DNA from: Candidatus Neomarinimicrobiota bacterium
GTDB taxonomy: Bacteria; Fidelibacterota; UBA8477; JABMPR01
Reading direction: 5' to 3'
NCBI GenBank assembly: GCA_016784545.1
Contig: JADHUM010000008.1
Location: 1-64,000, forward strand
Length of the DNA: 64,000 bases
Part shown: positions 18,541 through 28,028 of the stretch, one piece after another
How positions within the stretch are numbered: the first letter of the stretch is position 1
Layout: each line of letters opens with the position of its first letter
Translations under genes and position numbers: made by a program
Notes under the pieces: generated by a model
What the model was told of the DNA's origin: nothing
The model's database searches: none
What the model saw: only the letters and a program-made list of their open reading frames with translations

Positions 18541-19902
18541 CTAAAAACTATAGCTGAGTCCTAGGCTTAGATTTGAAAAATCCTCCAGCTGTTTAAAGCG
18601 ATTTCCCTCTTCATCCCCGCCAATGAAGTAGCCCAGAGAGGTCTCCAGATTGAGTCCTTCCATGAGTGAATAGGTCGATCCGATATTGGCCATGTAACCA
18701 GTCTCCTCGAGATTAACCATGAACATTCCCCTTAATTCCAGTGAGTTATCAAGGAGGGTAACCATGGAGGATAGAATAATGACCTGATCTGCGATCAAGG
18801 CGAAGGGTGTACCCATTCCTGAGGAGAATTCAGGGATACCCATTTGTGAAAACTGCGCCCGAAGTGGATCGAGGGCGTGGTTGCTGGTGTCTTGAAGCAT
18901 AAACTCAATGGTTTGAAAATTGCCATCCTTTTCCATGGCAGATTCAATTTTCTGGGTATTGTTGCTAATAAATTGTGCCATGAGTTGCACCGTGTTGGGG
19001 AAGGCATATTCGACCTGAATTACAGATTGGAGATACTCTGCATCATAGGTGAATTTAGACATGCTGTAATCAATATCCGGGGTTTGGGTACGAAAATAAG
19101 CCAGCTCACTTCTCAGTGTCCAATTGCCGGGAAAAATGACTGCATCCAGACCAAAAGCGTCTGTTTCTCTGTAGGTTAAATGGCTGGTAAATTCTGGTGC
19201 ACCACCGCTGAATAGAGGTGCCAGATTGATTTCCAATCCTGCTGGTGAGAAGGATCGATCGTTGCCTTTAAAATATGAGGCGGAAAGATCTCCGATTCCC
19301 ATGGCGTACTGTATACGCCCACCAATTTCAAACTCATTTTCTGGATAAAAATATTGAGCCCCTTCTGGAATGGGAATACTAATGGGAAAATCAGGCTCAT
19401 TAAGGGGAAAGCGATTTGCCTCAAACGCTGGTAATGCAACCACTTCTATTTGAAAATCACTGATATATGTTTTTGCAGCCAGACTCATGGATCCCAGTTT
19501 CCTGTCGGTTCCAGTCAGAAACATATAGTAATAGTCATAGGGGCTTAGATTGTCTGTGGGGTTGTTAGCATCAGCCGCGCCCCAGGCATGGATTATTTTG
19601 CCCAGTTTTACTTCACCAAAAGCAGGATACCACAGGAGATAAGCTTCTCTAAGTTTAAACATATCCTCGTTAATTTCAGGATCTTTCCAGCGTGTTTCCA
19701 GGGCAGTGACAGTCTTCAATTCAAAATCTCCATAGGCATAATCGACTGAGATGTTTCCCAGACGGAAGGGGAGATCAATGAGGGAAGCATCACTTATTCT
19801 CAACATACCCGAAGGTGTCACATCACCTGAAATATTGAATTGAGCAAAGGTGGCCAGGGGGACCAGCACCAGTATTGCGAGGGCAGATATTAGGTTTTTC
19901 AT
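18541..19902 (-). CDS. Outer-membrane porin-like protein of the RND export cluster
   Basis: 453 residues with a signal peptide cut near TFAQ. The body has alternating beta-strand composition and a C-terminal Tyr-Ser-Phe ending, typical of outer-membrane barrels. The segment LREAYLLWYPAFGEVKLGK followed by WGAADANNPTDNLSP resembles DUF1302-type proteins that accompany MMPL/RND permeases and LolA-like proteins, exactly the context here. It may receive a lipid or hydrophobic solute from the inner-membrane permease. It begins 9 bases after the LolA-like gene. Substrate unknown. Confidence 0.7.
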   Translation of the reverse strand: MKNLISALAILVLVPLATFAQFNISGDVTPSGMLRISDASLIDLPFRLGNISVDYAYGDFELKTVTALETRWKDPEINEDMFKLREAYLLWYPAFGEVKLGKIIHAWGAADANNPTDNLSPYDYYYMFLTGTDRKLGSMSLAAKTYISDFQIEVVALPAFEANRFPLNEPDFPISIPIPEGAQYFYPENEFEIGGRIQYAMGIGDLSASYFKGNDRSFSPAGLEINLAPLFSGGAPEFTSHLTYRETDAFGLDAVIFPGNWTLRSELAYFRTQTPDIDYSMSKFTYDAEYLQSVIQVEYAFPNTVQLMAQFISNNTQKIESAMEKDGNFQTIEFMLQDTSNHALDPLRAQFSQMGIPEFSSGMGTPFALIADQVIILSSMVTLLDNSLELRGMFMVNLEETGYMANIGSTYSLMEGLNLETSLGYFIGGDEEGNRFKQLEDFSNLSLGLSYSF

Positions 19903-19911
19903 CGCTTGATC

Positions 19912-20676
19912 CTATTTGGGCATGCGTTTTAAATTCTTTTCTTGAAAGAGATCTTCCTCAACACCAGTATCTACTTCCTGGCTGCTAAAAACCAGACGCG
20001 TATTGGTGCCCTTCTGAACATTTTCTACAAAGATTTCAATAGGTAGGTCATAGCCTTTTTCTTTACGATATTTCATCACCCGACGCTTTAGCAGACTATC
20101 GCGTGTATCATAAGCCTCATCCAATATGGAGACCAGATCCGCCTTACTAACGCACGTGACAAATCTTTTATAGGTGCGTGTGACCCCTTCTTTCGGTGTG
20201 CTCTCCAGAATATGACAGTCAATCCCATCCACCACTTTCTCACCCAGGATTTCATAGGTGTACTCATCCAGTTCCCGAGAAGTCATATCTTCATAACTTA
20301 GATCGGAGCCCATAAAGGAATCGGCTTTTTTCTTGGATGAAATGCGCCGAACTTTCTTAAATGCAGGGAGCCAGAGTCGCATTTCATCATCTTTCTGGGC
20401 ATGTTCAATTTTCAAAAAGGCAACACCCTCGTCATCAGCTGGAGCCAGAAACCAGATGATCTGTTTTTTGTTGTCGTCGGCAGTAATGGAACGAATGGTT
20501 GATTCCCTGGTTTTGCCTTGTTTGTTGGTCAGAACCATAGTCATATTTGATTTCATGTCTGCGGGAGCAGCCTTGTCTTCCATGGCTTTGGCTAACTCAT
20601 ATCCGGTCTGTGCAAACAGCAACAAGGGCAAAGTGATGAGCAATGTGGTAATCAGACTTCTTGATAATAGTTTCAT
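19912..20676 (-). CDS. LolA-like outer-membrane lipoprotein-sorting protein
   Basis: 254 residues. ATG at 20676 is preferred to an upstream TTG because AAGGA sits about 10 bases before it and the signal peptide (cut near LFAQ) follows directly. The mature protein has the extended beta pattern of the LolA/LolB-like family found beside RND permeases: LTNKQGKTRES, IIWFLAPADDEGVAFL, MRLWLPAFKKVRRI, FMGSDLSYED. Such proteins bind acyl chains in the periplasm. Between the permease and the porin in one operon, it would carry a lipid across the periplasm. This is function by family and context, not by direct evidence. Confidence 0.8.
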   Translation of the reverse strand: MKLLSRSLITTLLITLPLLLFAQTGYELAKAMEDKAAPADMKSNMTMVLTNKQGKTRESTIRSITADDNKKQIIWFLAPADDEGVAFLKIEHAQKDDEMRLWLPAFKKVRRISSKKKADSFMGSDLSYEDMTSRELDEYTYEILGEKVVDGIDCHILESTPKEGVTRTYKRFVTCVSKADLVSILDEAYDTRDSLLKRRVMKYRKEKGYDLPIEIFVENVQKGTNTRLVFSSQEVDTGVEEDLFQEKNLKRMPK

Positions 20677-20700
20677 GTTTCTAATCCTTTTGTTCAAAAA

Positions 20701-23007
20701 TTAAGATTGAGCTGTAATCCGGACACCTTCCACCCGTGCCAGATAATATTTACTTACTTCCAATAGCACAGCCAATAATGTCAACGTTGCCACCGATGTG
20801 GAAATCATGGCGAAAACCATGAGACCACCCATATGCATCATGGGTACAAACTCGGAAAACAAGAGTGCTCCGAAAGCCATGTTTGATGCGGCATCCAGAA
20901 TAACGGGGAATCCAACATCGCGCATGGTTTCGGCACTGAGGTTTCCTTCAACACCATGCCGATGCAAATGAGTCCTAAACTGACTGATATAGTGAATGGC
21001 AAAATCTACGCCGACTCCAATGATGATGGCTGACAGTAACGCCGTCACGTGGTTTAAATCAATACCAAAGATGCCCATGAGACCGAAGTTGAGGACTACA
21101 GCAGAACTTAAGGGGACAACAGCTAGCAAACCCCAAATCCAGTGCTTAAAGAAGTAGGAAGCAATCAGCGCAATGATAAGAATAGAGGCGAAAATACTGA
21201 TGAATGAACTCCGGATAATCAGTCCTACCAGATCTCTGAACACAATCAGCATACCGGTGATAGTTATATTGAGATCACTGTAATGATCCTGCTGGAGGAA
21301 AGCTTCAATTTCGTCAACCAGTTTAACTACTTCCCTGGTGGAAATTGCCCGCATCATGGAGGTGGCGAGACCCTTTTTATAGTCATAATCAACCAGGCTG
21401 CTAAAATCATCAGGATCGCCAGACATGGAATACATGGTAAACAGGTTATTTACCTTGTCCCGAGAGTCAGGTATGGTTTCGAATGCCGGATCGTTGTCAT
21501 TGATCATGCGGTGCATCTGTTTAATGATATCGGCAATCGAAATGGAAAGACTTACAGAGGGATGCTTTTCCATGAACAGCTGAATACTTTCTATTTTTTT
21601 AAGCACCTCAGGAGATTTTAAGTCCGCATTGATCAGCAGTTGTAGATCCATGGTCCCAGTCATCTCACTATCCATAAAATCTAGGCTTTGACGTATGGGG
21701 TTCTCTGGTTTAAAAAATGATTTCACATTGACTTCAATATTTAGTTTGAATATGCCAAGAGCTCCAATGATCACCACCACGGCACCACCGATCAATATTG
21801 CTTTGGGGCGCTTGATGACGTGTTCTCCAAAAGCGATGACAAATCTTTCAAAATGACTGGCATTGGAAACGGCACTGGATTTTGGGTTCCATTTTTTTAA
21901 TACCAGAATGGAGGGGAGAAATAGAGTGGAAAGAATCAAGGCCCAGACGATTCCTGCTGAAATGGAAATGCCGTAACCCAGCAGGGATTCCAGTGGAGCA
22001 AATACCATACAAAGGAATGCCGCGACCGTGGTTGTTGCAGCCAGAAAGATGGGAAGTAAAAGGGCACTGACACTAGCCTCTACAGCGGCTTTAGCATCCT
22101 TGTTGCTACGCATTTTTCTAAAAAACTTGGTGATAACGTGTACGCCGTATGAATTGGCAATTGTTAAGAGAATAATGGGCATTGATGTGTTCAAAATACC
22201 AAATAGAAAAGAATCCGATCCTGTGAGGTAGAACATCCACCCGTTGAAGCCAATCATAAATATCATGGACATGAGAATAGTAATGAGCACAGAAAACACA
22301 GCTGAGACATTGCGAAAACTAAACAGGAGGATAAGGAGCATTCCGATCAAGCCTGCGCGCATGAGACTCATGACATCTACTCTGATCAGGGCAGGTAGGG
22401 TCCCCGTGATATATGCCTGTCCACCCCAATGGACATCATAGTCATCAAGATATTTATCAGCCACTTTTTTGAGGTTGCTTACCAGAAGATCGCCTTTTGT
22501 CCCAACCATTGGACGGACAATGACATTAAAATAATCGCCTTTTTCGCTTAAGCTCCGGGTCTTTATTTTTGGGTTCTCACCCAGATATTTTTTTAAATCA
22601 GCAATTTCGTTATCATCCAGATCTCGATATTCCTGCAGGGAGGAGACTTCCAGAAATCCATCAAGACTCTCCATTTTATCAGCGGTTGAGATACACATGA
22701 TTTCATCAACACCTTCGATTTCCTCCAATTCATGGGTAAGGTCCCATAGTGTTGAGAGACTTTTAGGGTTTAGCGCGTCGACGCCACGATTCCCAAATCC
22801 CAGAAACATGAGTTCGGTGCTTCCGAACTCGTCTTTGAGGTCATTCCAGGTAACCATAGATGGTATATCCTGGGGCAGCATTTTCATAAAATCGTCTTCG
22901 ATTACAAAATGTTGAATTCCTGTTCCCATGAGCAGGGTGATTAATACTGACAGAATGGTACTGCGCCAGGGGTGTTCAACAGACTGATTCACATACCACT
23001 GTTTCAT
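20701..23007 (-). CDS. MMPL/RND-superfamily exporter 1
   Basis: 768 residues. Twelve hydrophobic helices are arranged as one N-terminal helix, a large periplasmic loop, five helices, then the same again, the usual RND duplication. The conserved TM4-type segment is visible (NSYGVHVITKFF) and the equivalent in the second half is GVGVDFAIHYISQF. The family (COG1033, predicted exporters) includes hopanoid and lipid transporters and is proton driven. The gene starts inside the stop of the TetR gene (4-base ATGA overlap), so it is repressor-coupled. Substrate unknown; a lipid is favoured by the LolA-like neighbour. Confidence 0.85.
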   Translation of the reverse strand: MKQWYVNQSVEHPWRSTILSVLITLLMGTGIQHFVIEDDFMKMLPQDIPSMVTWNDLKDEFGSTELMFLGFGNRGVDALNPKSLSTLWDLTHELEEIEGVDEIMCISTADKMESLDGFLEVSSLQEYRDLDDNEIADLKKYLGENPKIKTRSLSEKGDYFNVIVRPMVGTKGDLLVSNLKKVADKYLDDYDVHWGGQAYITGTLPALIRVDVMSLMRAGLIGMLLILLFSFRNVSAVFSVLITILMSMIFMIGFNGWMFYLTGSDSFLFGILNTSMPIILLTIANSYGVHVITKFFRKMRSNKDAKAAVEASVSALLLPIFLAATTTVAAFLCMVFAPLESLLGYGISISAGIVWALILSTLFLPSILVLKKWNPKSSAVSNASHFERFVIAFGEHVIKRPKAILIGGAVVVIIGALGIFKLNIEVNVKSFFKPENPIRQSLDFMDSEMTGTMDLQLLINADLKSPEVLKKIESIQLFMEKHPSVSLSISIADIIKQMHRMINDNDPAFETIPDSRDKVNNLFTMYSMSGDPDDFSSLVDYDYKKGLATSMMRAISTREVVKLVDEIEAFLQQDHYSDLNITITGMLIVFRDLVGLIIRSSFISIFASILIIALIASYFFKHWIWGLLAVVPLSSAVVLNFGLMGIFGIDLNHVTALLSAIIIGVGVDFAIHYISQFRTHLHRHGVEGNLSAETMRDVGFPVILDAASNMAFGALLFSEFVPMMHMGGLMVFAMISTSVATLTLLAVLLEVSKYYLARVEGVRITAQS

Positions 23008-23633
23008 TTGCTCTCCTCCAAGTGCTTAAGGCCTTTTTCGGTCATGAGTCCCCGCAAAAATATATCCAGGAAGGTCTCGGCTACATGAGCCGGTGTAACC
23101 CGGTTGTTTAGAAAGAATTCTGGTTGAAAAACTGAATTGATAATATTCATAAATAGGGTGGCAGTAAGCTCGACTTCCAAGGATTTTCTTATATATCCCT
23201 GGTTTTGGGCATCCTGAAGGAGGATGAGGAAATCATCGCGTCGATCCAACCTGAATTGCTCTATCTCTCGCCATAGAGCAGGGTGTCTCGCTTTAATATC
23301 AGAAAAGCGTGTAGGGCTAACTAATGTGAGATTTTTGGTAATAGTAAGGACTAACTCTTGGAATTTCTCGATAGGGTTAGCATCCCTATTCACCAACTCT
23401 TGTATCCATCGAGTGACTCGGCCTGAGACAAATAAGAAGATTTCTCGAAGCAACCGTTCCTTCGTAGGGAAGTATTTATAGATGGTTTTTTTGCTCATAG
23501 CCAATTCCCTAGCCAGAGATTCAACAGTAAAGCCTCGCACGCCTTCATTAATAATAGAGCGCAACCCATGGGCTAAGATGTGCTCTTCAGGGGTGTTGGT
23601 GGCAGGTTCCGATGGAAACGTTTTCAGTGTCAT
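23004..23633 (-). CDS. TetR-family transcriptional regulator
   Basis: 209 residues. The N-terminal helix-turn-helix has the TetR pattern GVRGFTVESLARELAMSKKT followed by IYKYFPTKERLL (about residues 32-66). The C-terminal helical domain is a ligand-binding core with no recognisable specificity. It lies between the two RND permease genes and overlaps RND 1 by 4 bases, which makes it the obvious local regulator of the export cluster, probably relieved by the exported compound or a precursor. Confidence 0.9.
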   Translation of the reverse strand: MTLKTFPSEPATNTPEEHILAHGLRSIINEGVRGFTVESLARELAMSKKTIYKYFPTKERLLREIFLFVSGRVTRWIQELVNRDANPIEKFQELVLTITKNLTLVSPTRFSDIKARHPALWREIEQFRLDRRDDFLILLQDAQNQGYIRKSLEVELTATLFMNIINSVFQPEFFLNNRVTPAHVAETFLDIFLRGLMTEKGLKHLEESK

Positions 23634-23685
23634 ACGTTTCCAATCTAGGCAAAATTATTCTCTACGCAAGCAAGATTTATGCATT

Positions 23686-25959
23686 TTATCTGCTAAAAAT
23701 AAATTTTGGACGAGTGAGAATGAGCACCAATGGAAGGAGGGTAAGCGCTGCAATCAAACACATAAAAATGGAAACTGAAATTAGCCAGCCAAAGAAAAAG
23801 ATGGGAATAAAAGTAGATAGCATACAAACCGCAAAGCCCATCATCACAGAAAAACCATTAATAATGATGCCCTGGCCTGTCGTACTCAGAGTTTTAACAA
23901 TGGCTTCTTCGTCACCCAGGCCATTCCGAATCTCCGTCCTGAAACGGAACAAGAAGTGAATCGTATAATCAATACCAATTCCAATCATGATGGAACTGAG
24001 CATGGATGTTGCCGTATTTAAGTAGATACCCAAATATCCCATCAATCCGAAGACACCTGTTATGGCGAATGCCAGCGGCATGGCACTGATAAGGGCCGCT
24101 GATAATGATCTAAATACGAGACCCGTCACTAGAGCTGCCAGGATTACTGATAATACCAGACTACGTATCTGACCTTTCACCATCATGGGCATCAGATTCC
24201 CCAGAAGTACGGCATACCCCTCACTCTTGGGCTTGTTGTCAACACGGATGTTCTGGTTGAGGAATTGATTGAGTTCCTCTTGAAGGTCTACCATGTAATA
24301 CACATCCATGGTATTTAGTCGAATCACGATTTGGGCAGTGCGATAATCATAGTCCACATAAGAATCAAGATAGCCATCGCTGGATTCCCACGAGTACAAT
24401 AATAAATATTGAGAAACCAGTTGACGGGAATCTGGAATGGTATAGAAGGCTGGATCACCGCCATTCATGGACTGGTTCATTAGTTTTACAAAATCTGTGA
24501 TGGCAAGTGTGTAGCCGACACCCTCACGACCTTCTAGAAATTTTTGAATTTGATCAATCTGATTCAGCACCTCAGGAGATTTTATATCTCCTTCAACCAC
24601 CACCGACATGGTGGTACTTCCACCAAAACGTTCTTCTATGATATTGTTGATCACTCGGACATCTGAATCTAGACCATAATAATTGAGTGGATTGCTGTCT
24701 AGCTCGACCTTTGGAATGCCAATGGCCGCTATGATGGTAATCACGGTAAAGGCAGAAAATATGACTGTGCGATGATGGAAAACCAGACGCCCTATTCTTA
24801 CCAATATCCTTGAAAGTAATCGATTCGCTGTGTTCTTATCCTGTCTGTCAGAGCTTGGTTTTTGAGTCAATACCAACACAGCAGGGATAAAGGTAATCGA
24901 GATAGCGAATGCCAATGCCACACCGAAAGCGGTTAATACACCGACTTCACGGGAAGCAGGCAAAATGTGGGATAGCAGGGATAGAAATCCAATTACTGTA
25001 GTAAGACCTGCCAGAAACAAGGGCCTCAGCATATGCTCAATCACACTGGTAACAATCTCTTTGCTATCTGCATCATCTGGAAGCACAGCACAATCTTCAA
25101 AATAGCGAGTAATAATATGAATGCCGTAAGCGCTGGCCACGGCAATAAGCATGATGGGCATAATACTTGAAATCACGGATAGCATGAGCCCAAGCCAGGC
25201 CATTAGTCCCAGCGTCCCCAAAATAGATAGCAGAACGACTAACAGGGGCAGTGCCACGCCACGGCGGGATCTAAAACTAAAATAAAGTAAAACCGCAATC
25301 AGGAGCATGCCTGCGGGAATAAAGGTGCTGGTGTCGTGACCAATATCATCAGATATTTGTGCTCGGATGACTGGCATTCCACCCAATCTCAGATCATGCT
25401 TCTCTTTTTGATAGGGAATCAGAAGATTCTGTATCGCACTTACTGTTGTGACTTCATCAGTATCTGGATTTGGATAAATGATAATAGCGGTATATTCACG
25501 ATCGGCAGATACAAGAAGACGACCCAGCATGGGATCTGCAATAGCACATTGAGCCAGGGAGTCACTCTCATGTTGACTGCTTGGAAATTCTTGTATGAAT
25601 TTATCCACTGTCATGGATTCATCATCGCTGAGGATAGATTCATAATTGGTCAGACTAATAATGTGATCGATTTCTGGGAGCCCTTCAAGATCATAGCTCA
25701 GATTTTCGATCATCTCCAGTCCCTCGCGTGAAAAGACATCTTCTGAATGGTAACTGATCAGAATGACATCCAAACCACCAAATTCTTCTTCAAGTTCTTC
25801 CATACGGATGACATCCGGGTCATCAGATGGAATCAGTGCCTGCAGATCTGGGTTAATGTGAATCTTGTATATGGGTAGGGCTAATAATGTAATCACCAGC
25901 AGATTGATGAATATAATGGTCTTTGGATAGTGAGTAATGAGAGTGGTGAATTTTTTCAT
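23686..25959 (-). CDS. MMPL/RND-superfamily exporter 2
   Basis: 757 residues from ATG 25959 (a TTG three codons upstream is the alternative). It has the same duplicated RND topology as its neighbour, with conserved segments ASAYGIHIITRYF and GIGIDYTIHFLFRF. The two permeases are diverged paralogues (both show NPxLxALIP/DDFMKMLP-type N-termini and a shared GGDPAFxTIPDSR-like periplasmic motif). They may form a heteromeric pump or handle different substrates. It is first in the minus-strand cluster, 52 bases before the TetR gene. Confidence 0.85.
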   Translation of the reverse strand: MKKFTTLITHYPKTIIFINLLVITLLALPIYKIHINPDLQALIPSDDPDVIRMEELEEEFGGLDVILISYHSEDVFSREGLEMIENLSYDLEGLPEIDHIISLTNYESILSDDESMTVDKFIQEFPSSQHESDSLAQCAIADPMLGRLLVSADREYTAIIIYPNPDTDEVTTVSAIQNLLIPYQKEKHDLRLGGMPVIRAQISDDIGHDTSTFIPAGMLLIAVLLYFSFRSRRGVALPLLVVLLSILGTLGLMAWLGLMLSVISSIMPIMLIAVASAYGIHIITRYFEDCAVLPDDADSKEIVTSVIEHMLRPLFLAGLTTVIGFLSLLSHILPASREVGVLTAFGVALAFAISITFIPAVLVLTQKPSSDRQDKNTANRLLSRILVRIGRLVFHHRTVIFSAFTVITIIAAIGIPKVELDSNPLNYYGLDSDVRVINNIIEERFGGSTTMSVVVEGDIKSPEVLNQIDQIQKFLEGREGVGYTLAITDFVKLMNQSMNGGDPAFYTIPDSRQLVSQYLLLYSWESSDGYLDSYVDYDYRTAQIVIRLNTMDVYYMVDLQEELNQFLNQNIRVDNKPKSEGYAVLLGNLMPMMVKGQIRSLVLSVILAALVTGLVFRSLSAALISAMPLAFAITGVFGLMGYLGIYLNTATSMLSSIMIGIGIDYTIHFLFRFRTEIRNGLGDEEAIVKTLSTTGQGIIINGFSVMMGFAVCMLSTFIPIFFFGWLISVSIFMCLIAALTLLPLVLILTRPKFIFSR

Positions 25960-26058
25960 GGGCGGCAATGTATTGTGGTGTCGAGTATGATGAAAGGAAA
26001 ACGAAGGATTCAGCTTTCTTGAAGAAAATATTTTAGGGGTTTAAAAAATACTATGCAG

Positions 26059-26070
26059 GCCATAATTGGC
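26059..26070. promoter_or_regulatory. Short dyad GCCA-TAAT-TGGC, possible operator
   Basis: Perfect inverted repeat in the 148-base gap between RND exporter 2 and the TrmB-family gene, 37 bases before the TrmB start. A regulator site in a divergent promoter is plausible, but a 4-bp half-site can arise by chance. Confidence 0.25.
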
Positions 26071-26107
26071 GGATATATTAAGCGTAACTAAGAAGTGAGA
26101 CACGCTA

Positions 26108-26941
26108 ATGAATGACAATCTACTCCCCGCTCTAAAATCATTCGGATTTACATCCAACGAAGCTAAAACATATCTAAGCCTTTTACAGAATAATCCTGCC
26201 ACAGGTTATGAGATAAGTGGCAAATCTGGAATCCCTAGATCTGCAATTTATGAGATTTTAAAGCGCTTGGAGACCACGGGTATGGTGAGTTGCGTGGACT
26301 CCAATCCAACCAGGTATATCCCTTTGCCTCCCGATCATCTATTTGATGTTTTGGAGAATAATTTTACCACCAATCTGGATACGCTCAAAGATTCGCTAAA
26401 AAATGTCAATACTGATCTTGAGGTCGGTGACCTGTGGAATATTCGTGGCTATGACAGCATGATTGACCGTGCGAGACATATGATTAAAAATGCAGAAAAA
26501 TCAGTATACTTATCCATTTGGATCACCGAGTATAGTAAGCTGCATGCCGATCTGGTTGCTGCTGAAAAACGTGGTGTGGATATTGTCATCTTCTCTTTTT
26601 GCGATATCCCTGTAGATGTAGGGACTGTTTTTGCCTACAATCTGGATAGTAAACGTTTGGAAGATGTATGGAGCAGCAAGATTCTCCTGGTGGTTGATCA
26701 TGATTCAGCCCTCCTGGGAGGTGTTGAAATGTTACCTACCAATAAGGTTGCCTGGACACGAAATTCAGCCATCGTTTCAATCGCTCTTAATTATATCATT
26801 CTGGATCTCACTCTCTTCGGCCAACGCTACAAGCTAGATATGAATCCGGTGATTACCGGAATGCTGCATGGGGAAATTTACAACCTGGACGATCTTCTTA
26901 GTGAGGATCACGAAGCAATTATACACTTAAAGCAGAATTGA
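26108..26941 (+). CDS. TrmB-family transcriptional regulator
   Basis: 277 residues. The N-terminal winged helix (about 1-70) has the TrmB pattern: LKSFGFTSNEAKTYLSLL, then ATGYEISGKSGIPRSAIYEIL, then a wing. Residues of about 105-240 form the effector domain with NIRGYDSMIDRARHMI and a phospholipase-D-like fold as in TrmB sugar sensors. TrmB proteins are best known from archaea, where they sense sugars and control sugar uptake and glycolysis. Here the gene directly precedes two GAPDH-family genes, GH57 and glucan phosphorylase, so control of glycan and glycolysis genes is likely. An acidic C-terminal segment ends the protein. Confidence 0.85.
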   Translation: MNDNLLPALKSFGFTSNEAKTYLSLLQNNPATGYEISGKSGIPRSAIYEILKRLETTGMVSCVDSNPTRYIPLPPDHLFDVLENNFTTNLDTLKDSLKNVNTDLEVGDLWNIRGYDSMIDRARHMIKNAEKSVYLSIWITEYSKLHADLVAAEKRGVDIVIFSFCDIPVDVGTVFAYNLDSKRLEDVWSSKILLVVDHDSALLGGVEMLPTNKVAWTRNSAIVSIALNYIILDLTLFGQRYKLDMNPVITGMLHGEIYNLDDLLSEDHEAIIHLKQN

Positions 26942-27011
26942 TCATTGAAAATATATATAACCTTTAACAATCGCTCCCACCTGAAAAGGGATCGAAATGG
27001 AGGCACGTTCT

Positions 27012-28028
27012 ATGAGTAAGATTAGAGTCGGGCTAATGGGATTTGGCGAGATCGGTAGAGATGTCTACCGTTTAAGCCTGGATCAGCCTGAAATGCAAGT
27101 TGTTGCAATTAGTGATATTGGTCGCTCCGATATTCTTCACTATTTGCTAAAAAATGATGGAAGAGATCCTGTAGACGCACAGCTTGAAGGAAACTACCTT
27201 GTTGTTGGCGATCAAAAGGCGCGTCTCATCCATGGTGTGGCACCCAAAGATGTCCCTTGGGATGCTTTTGATGTTGATATCGTAATTGATTCAACCCACA
27301 AATACCGCACACGCGAGGCCATGCAGGCTCACCTGGATTCAGGTGCCAAGCGGGTTATCCTTGGTTCACTTCCCCATGATGATATTGATCGAGTCATCGT
27401 AATGGGCGTGAATGATGACAGCATGAAAGCTAGTGATAAACTCGTTTCTGCAGCATCTGCCACTACAAACGCCCTGGCTTTGATGCTGGATATTCTTGAC
27501 AAAGCATTTGGTATTGAATATGCCATGATGACCACTATCCATGCCTACACAAGTGACCAGCCATTACGCGATACAGCTGGTTCAGATTTCAGACGTAGTC
27601 GTTCAGCTGCTGAAAACATCATTCCTAATGTCAATATCAGCCCCTATTGGATGGAGCATATTTTACCTCGTTTTAAGGGGAAAATTGAAGGTTCAGCCCT
27701 GAATGTTCCTGTGCCTATGGGATCACTTCTTGACCTGACTTGTGTCCTCACTAAGGGTGAGACCACTGTTGAACAGGTTAATGATGCCATGCGTACAGCC
27801 GCTAAAACATTGGGTGGATATATCGAAATTACTGAAGATCCTATCGTATCAAGCGATGTGATAGGAAATGCCCACTCCTTGCTTTTTGACACCAAGGGTA
27901 CTATGAAATCAAGTAAGCGAATGGTGAAGACTCTTAGTTGGTATGATAACAGTCTTGGCCAGGCAGGACGTCTAGTCGATCTAGCTCTTGCTTATGGCAA
28001 GCTCGGCGTAAAAGGAGGTGCTGCATGA
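27012..28028 (+). CDS. Non-catalytic GAPDH paralogue
   Basis: 338 residues with the full two-domain GAPDH fold. ATG at 27012 is chosen because GGAGG (26999-27003) precedes it at the right distance; an in-frame ATG at 26997 would contain that site. Key residues are gone: the catalytic Cys of S-C-T-T-N is Ala150 (SAASATTN), the phosphate-site T-G-A-A is N-I-S-P (208-211), and the phosphate-binding Arg of R-V-P-V is Asn231. His177 and the N-terminal glycines remain, although G-R-I-G-R became G-E-I-G-R. It should not oxidise glyceraldehyde 3-phosphate. It overlaps the true gap gene by 4 bases, so a structural or regulatory partner role is an attractive inference. Confidence 0.88.
   Translation: MSKIRVGLMGFGEIGRDVYRLSLDQPEMQVVAISDIGRSDILHYLLKNDGRDPVDAQLEGNYLVVGDQKARLIHGVAPKDVPWDAFDVDIVIDSTHKYRTREAMQAHLDSGAKRVILGSLPHDDIDRVIVMGVNDDSMKASDKLVSAASATTNALALMLDILDKAFGIEYAMMTTIHAYTSDQPLRDTAGSDFRRSRSAAENIIPNVNISPYWMEHILPRFKGKIEGSALNVPVPMGSLLDLTCVLTKGETTVEQVNDAMRTAAKTLGGYIEITEDPIVSSDVIGNAHSLLFDTKGTMKSSKRMVKTLSWYDNSLGQAGRLVDLALAYGKLGVKGGAA

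Noticed and set aside
27012-28028. Erythrose-4-phosphate dehydrogenase as identity of the first GAPDH-like gene
   Set aside because: That enzyme also needs the catalytic Cys, which is Ala here.
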